Shown: piece by piece, positions 60,502-64,000 of the stretch | Numbering within the stretch: the first letter of the stretch is position 1 | Layout: every line of letters starts with the position of its first letter | Assembly (NCBI RefSeq): GCF_036569345.1 | Contig: NZ_DATCQT010000025.1 | Span: 43,467-107,466 of the forward strand | DNA length: 64,000 nucleotides | DNA from: Clostridium_AD sp036569345 | GTDB lineage: Bacteria > Bacillota > Clostridia > Clostridiales > Clostridiaceae | Direction of reading: 5' to 3' | The notes under the pieces: generated by a model | Seen by the model: only the letters and a program-made list of their open reading frames with translations | The model's database searches: none | Told to the model about the DNA's origin: nothing | Made by a program: the position numbers and the translations under genes

Positions 60502-61609
60502 TTTCTTCTCCTCCAGTTACAACCACAAATTTAAGCTCTAACTTTTTTTGAATATCCTGCTTGTTTCCATAAGAATCTTTCAGGCTTTCATTACAATCCT
60601 TAACATTAAATATTGTTAGATCACCTTGCGATCCATTTTTAAGTTGTCCAATATTATTAAGATTAAAGAACTTTGCTACATCATAAGTAACCTTATTTAC
60701 ACATTCCTCTAATGTCATGCCACAAGCTATTAACTTAGTTATAACGTTTAATAAACTTCCCACAGGTTCAATCATATTTTTATGGTAAAGGTCAGTACTT
60801 ATAAAATCTGGTCTAAAGTTATTTTTTAAAGCTACCCTAAATGTATCAAAGCTGAAACTCGCACTTCCATGCCCTACATCAAACTTAACTCCTCTTTCTT
60901 TTGCAGCCAAAACTTCTTTTTTTAAAGTTCCATTTTCATTAAATAGGCCATTTTTCTTTCCATGATATGAATGAGTTACTATATCATCCTTTTCTAAAAT
61001 ATTAATAACATCCATAATATCAGGTGGGTAATTACCTATGTGAACCATTAAAGGGAGTTGTGCGTGTTTAGCTATTTTCTTCCCCATAATTATAGGAATA
61101 ATTCCATTTTCACCTACAACTGAAGCACTGGCTCTAGCTTTAATTCCTAAAATATTATGTCTATTTTCTTCAACTTTTTTAATAATCCGTTCTTCATTAA
61201 TTTCTTGTAAATCTCTTAATTCGGATAAGCTATTTAAGCCCCAGTCAGAAATATTTAAGAACGTATATATATGGGTTTTGGATTTATTAATGCTACTCAC
61301 TTTAAAGTCATCATAATTTAACGCTCCTGATGTTCCTGCATCAAAAATTGTAGTCGTTCCTCGCTGAATTCCTATAACATCTGCCTTTGTTCCTATTAAA
61401 GACTTACCTTTATAACAATGAGTGTGAATATCAATAAACCCTGGAGCTACAATCTCTCCATCTAGTTCTAGTACCTCATTACCTTGTTTACTAAGATTTT
61501 CTCCAATTTCTTTTATCATCCCATCCTCTAGTAAAATATCCAATTCATTATAATAATATCCATTATGTGGAGCTAGAAGTTTTCCACCTTTAATTAAAAG
61601 ATTACTCAA
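60473..61609 (-). CDS. Amidohydrolase/deacetylase family metallohydrolase
   Basis: A 378-residue member of the amidohydrolase superfamily (dihydroorotase/N-acetylglucosamine-6-phosphate deacetylase-like branch). Metal ligands are visible: HxH in GFIDIHTHCYKG, a candidate carbamylated Lys in GIKARASASV, His in MVHIGNYP, His in VTHSYHGKKNG and a late Asp (FDVGHGSASFSFD, plus ISTDLYHKN). It corresponds to EF_0837 of the conserved operon and probably removes an acyl or amide group from the imported compound before the DgaE/DgaF steps. GGAGTGATATTT precedes the ATG. It follows the antiterminator gene by 17 bp. Confidence 0.84.
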   Translation of the reverse strand: MSNLLIKGGKLLAPHNGYYYNELDILLEDGMIKEIGENLSKQGNEVLELDGEIVAPGFIDIHTHCYKGKSLIGTKADVIGIQRGTTTIFDAGTSGALNYDDFKVSSINKSKTHIYTFLNISDWGLNSLSELRDLQEINEERIIKKVEENRHNILGIKARASASVVGENGIIPIIMGKKIAKHAQLPLMVHIGNYPPDIMDVINILEKDDIVTHSYHGKKNGLFNENGTLKKEVLAAKERGVKFDVGHGSASFSFDTFRVALKNNFRPDFISTDLYHKNMIEPVGSLLNVITKLIACGMTLEECVNKVTYDVAKFFNLNNIGQLKNGSQGDLTIFNVKDCNESLKDSYGNKQDIQKKLELKFVVVTGGEESEVFRFNKE

Positions 61610-61626
61610 AATATCACTCCTCTCAC

Positions 61627-63579
61627 CTATATTAAGTACCTCAGTATTGCTACGACTTCTGTTCTCTTTATTTGGATTTTATATTTTTCAGAAATTCTAT
61701 TGAATGTCTCTTCAATAATTTTAAATTTATCTGGATAACTTTCTTCGTAAAACTTTGTATTTTTTTCTGAATTGTATTCTTTATTTTGCCAACGGGATAT
61801 TGCCATTGTAATATGAATAATAATTCCACAAGCTGTTTTAAATTCTTGTTGATTCATGCCACGTGGATAAAGCTTTAAAATCATATCAGAAATTTCAACC
61901 AATATAAGCACAATAAATTCTGTCTGGTCAGAGAAATTTTCATTTTCTTTTCTGCCCTTAGGGCCACTTGAATAAGAACCCATCAGACTCATTATCTCTT
62001 TTTGGAGTTTGCCAACATTTTTCTTATCAGTGTATTTTCTGATTATAGTAGTAAGCGTATCTTCTATAAACTCAACTTCACTACTCTCTTCTTCAACATA
62101 ATCATGCTCTAAATAAAGAAAATCTCTAATTTTTCCAAGTTCATATGTAGTAATAATTGGACTTACTATTAATGTATCCTTATTCATGTTATCAAGCTTA
62201 ATCGTACTTATAATTAAATCTACATCCTCAAGTAGCTCCTTATCCTTTTCTATATCAATTATTGAAACTATATCTTTGATATTTACTTCCGGAATATTAT
62301 TCTTAATTCTTGTTGCTAGAAGTTTTGAGGTTCCCCTGCTAGTATTGCATACGACTATAATGCTTTTCTTTACATAAATTTTACTTTTTTCTAAGGATTT
62401 AAGAAAATACATTGTTATAAAACCAATTTCATCTTCACTTAGCTCGAACCCATATTCAGTCTTGAAAATTTTACAAGCTTTCTTTACTACCTCAAATACA
62501 TCTCCATACTTAGCTTTAATTTGTTCTAAAATTGGATTATCACTAATTACATTTAATTCATATCTTCCCAAAGTTAATTTTAAATGAGAATATAATTCTT
62601 TTAAAAGCGCCTCTACCTCTGATTCTTTAATGTTTAAGTGTTCAAACCCCATATTAACAATTTCGGCTACCACTTCTATTAGTTTTTTTTCATCAAAGTT
62701 TTTTTCTTCTATTAAATTCATTCCCAAATTTTCAATAAGCATTAAATGCAAAAGGTATGCAATCTCTCCATCCTCATAAGGTAATTCAAATTTTTCAATT
62801 AAAACATCATATATCTCTTTCGCTAAAGTGTAAACCTGAGTAGTTTTGTATTTTGATAACTCATCTTGCTGAATCTTTAGGATGTTTCCATTTTTAATTC
62901 TTCTTATTAGAACAATAAAAATAAGTCTTAATATTTGAATAGATACATCATCTAGTCTAATATTTAATTTCTCTTTGAAAAGCAGAATTACTTCTTTTAC
63001 CATTTCTATTTCTTTAGGATCAAAATTTTTATCGTTTAATGTGTAAAAAGTTTCTTTGTAAGTATTAATAATTAGAGAAGCAAACACCTCTTTGATATAA
63101 TACCTTATATTTTTTTCTTCTCCATTTAACATAAATCCATGATTGGTTTTTCCTTCTATGCTAATAAAGTATTCTTTTAATTCTTCATTAATTTCCTTTA
63201 TTTCGCTTATTATTGTGCTTCTTGAAACATTTAATTCTTCAGCAAAGTACTCTGAGGTCAGCGGTTTACCTGAAAGTGCTAATCTAATAAGTATTATATT
63301 TGCTCTATCTTTTGAATAAAACAAGACTTCATTTGCATTAAAATTTATATTACTTATTGCTTTTAGCGCCTTGGTTTTATTTTCTACTCTCATTCCAACC
63401 CTAGGCGTTTTTACAAGAGTTGCACCCATTTCTTTTAGCCAGTACTCAATGTTATCTAAATCATACCTTACTGTTCTTAACGAAATACTGTACTTTTCAG
63501 CCAGTTTTCTTGCAATAATGCTTGTTTGTTCATTTAGTAAATCCCTCACCATTAATCTTTGTCTTTCTGTTAGAAGCAT
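61627..63579 (-). CDS. BglG/ManR-type PRD transcriptional regulator with EIIB-like domain
   Basis: A 650-residue regulator at the head of the operon. Two winged-helix segments (about 5-60 and 85-150, e.g. ISLRTVRYDLDNI and VSRSTIISEIKEI) precede two PRD modules (about 190-295 and 300-400; histidines at LLHLMLIENLG and YSHLKLTLGRY), then an EIIB-like domain with VVCNTSRGTSKLL (Cys411), and a C-terminal PRD-like helical domain (about 500-650, with FKTACGIIIHITMAISR). No EIIA domain is evident. It is DNA-binding in type, so an activator rather than an RNA-binding antiterminator. Phosphorylation by PTS proteins probably sets its activity. GGAAGGGATTAAA precedes the ATG. Confidence 0.88.
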   Translation of the reverse strand: MLLTERQRLMVRDLLNEQTSIIARKLAEKYSISLRTVRYDLDNIEYWLKEMGATLVKTPRVGMRVENKTKALKAISNINFNANEVLFYSKDRANIILIRLALSGKPLTSEYFAEELNVSRSTIISEIKEINEELKEYFISIEGKTNHGFMLNGEEKNIRYYIKEVFASLIINTYKETFYTLNDKNFDPKEIEMVKEVILLFKEKLNIRLDDVSIQILRLIFIVLIRRIKNGNILKIQQDELSKYKTTQVYTLAKEIYDVLIEKFELPYEDGEIAYLLHLMLIENLGMNLIEEKNFDEKKLIEVVAEIVNMGFEHLNIKESEVEALLKELYSHLKLTLGRYELNVISDNPILEQIKAKYGDVFEVVKKACKIFKTEYGFELSEDEIGFITMYFLKSLEKSKIYVKKSIIVVCNTSRGTSKLLATRIKNNIPEVNIKDIVSIIDIEKDKELLEDVDLIISTIKLDNMNKDTLIVSPIITTYELGKIRDFLYLEHDYVEEESSEVEFIEDTLTTIIRKYTDKKNVGKLQKEIMSLMGSYSSGPKGRKENENFSDQTEFIVLILVEISDMILKLYPRGMNQQEFKTACGIIIHITMAISRWQNKEYNSEKNTKFYEESYPDKFKIIEETFNRISEKYKIQIKRTEVVAILRYLI

Positions 63580-63861
63580 TTTAATCCCTTCCTTAACAAC
63601 ATATTATAATATTTTCAAAATTTTTAAAATATCAAATGCTTTCACTGTTATTGTTGCAATATTTGTCCAATAATAAAAATAATAATTCTAGAGGTTAGCG
63701 TACCTGTTCTATAAGTAGCCTCCCCGCTAATATTTTGCTAATCTTATATATAAAATATTCTAAAAACAGTTATATTCATATTTAATATGTTTTTAATTAC
63801 TATTTATGTTTTATACTCTATAATACATTTTTGTATAAAGTGAAATCCCTTTTTAGATAAA
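63580..63861. promoter_or_regulatory. Leader region of the dga-like operon with structured element
   Basis: No gene seen. On the minus strand a GC-richer block (63691-63730) stands out: GGTTAGCG pairs with CGCTAA across 24 nt, and an alternative GAGG/CCTC pairing overlaps it, which would suit a regulatory hairpin. TATAAT occurs at about 63602-63607 just before the ribosome site, but without a good -35. Confidence 0.4.
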
Positions 63862-63935
63862 ATCGAGTAGGTAAAAGTCGGGAATAAATTTCCCGACTTC
63901 TTTCCTCTCACAGAACCGTACGTGAGTCTGTCTAA
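63862..63935 (-). mobile_element. Relic of a group II intron 3' end (domain V 3' half and domain VI)
   Basis: On the minus strand ACGTACGGTTCTGTGAGAGG is the conserved 3' half of bacterial group II intron domain V and its link, followed by a domain VI hairpin (AAGTCGGGAA/TTCCCGACTT) and the 3' end CCTACTCGAT at 63862. The matching 5' half of domain V (GAGCCGTA-type) is not found in the 65 bases before it, and no maturase frame is visible, so this is a truncated remnant, not an active intron. Confidence 0.7.
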
Positions 63936-64000
63936 CAATAACAAAAAACTATATAAAACAGTAGAATAATGGTATTTATTTTAAAAAATTATCCCCAATA

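Overview
The window is AT-rich, densely packed Firmicute DNA and looks like an anaerobic Clostridium (Clostridiaceae). The basis is the low GC content, strong AGGAGG-type ribosome binding sites, Rho-independent terminators, a four-subunit 2-oxoacid:ferredoxin oxidoreductase, a flavodiiron protein with a rubredoxin partner, ferredoxin-tailed oxidoreductases and SpoIID/LytB and PucR-type proteins. I saw no complete transposon, no prophage, no CRISPR array and no rRNA.

Layout. 1-6.7 kb (+): the 3' end of a GH65 disaccharide phosphorylase, a sugar-ABC ATPase and a PucR/CdaR-type regulator, then small stress/accessory genes and a bicovalent-flavin oxidase. 6.9 kb: tRNA-Leu(CAG). 7-13.9 kb: alkyl-base glycosylase, ferredoxin-tailed aldo/keto reductase, an internally deleted Na+:solute symporter, a chemoreceptor, CBS, DUF2971 and CrtO-like proteins. 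14-18.2 kb (-): a MarR-centred group (FMN-binding protein, UbiA prenyltransferase, MarR, flavodoxin, hydrolase, GNAT) with two near-identical operator/promoter elements. 18.3-26.3 kb: iron-sulfur flavoprotein, second chemoreceptor, a PAS histidine kinase broken by one stop codon, and a SpoIID/LytB protein with three 291-bp FN3 repeats. 26.5-31.9 kb (-): a two-component system with a MacAB-like export pump.

34-38 kb is an oxygen-defence candidate: an Rrf2 regulator, a flavodiiron protein and a single protein fusing acyl-CoA dehydrogenase, the EtfA FAD domain and rubredoxin. The same GTATACC-N5-GGTATAC palindrome lies at the promoters of both the regulator and the fusion gene, so the three genes read as one regulon that could carry electrons from acyl-CoA to O2. 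It is followed by decayed MurNAc genes (a truncated MupG/DUF871 fragment and a frameshifted MurR).

41.5-50.5 kb (+) is a self-contained acetoin dehydrogenase locus: AcoR, a clear sigma-54 -24/-12 promoter with upstream repeat sites, E1 alpha, E1 beta, E3, E2, then lipoate ligase and lipoyl synthase to modify E2. 50.8-54.1 kb (+) encodes a P-loop protein and a KGOR/VOR-type oxidoreductase (subunits delta, alpha, beta, gamma).

56.2-63.6 kb (-) is the most intriguing system: a nine-gene operon with a PRD antiterminator, amidohydrolase, free-standing PRD protein, SFCGS protein, DUF4312, two membrane proteins (DUF4311, DUF4310), a DgaE-like PLP lyase and a DgaF-like aldolase. It looks like uptake and catabolism of an amino-sugar-acid-like compound through an uncharacterised, possibly PTS-like transporter. 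The right edge carries a relic of a group II intron 3' end. Function calls rest on motif recognition alone; no database search was possible.
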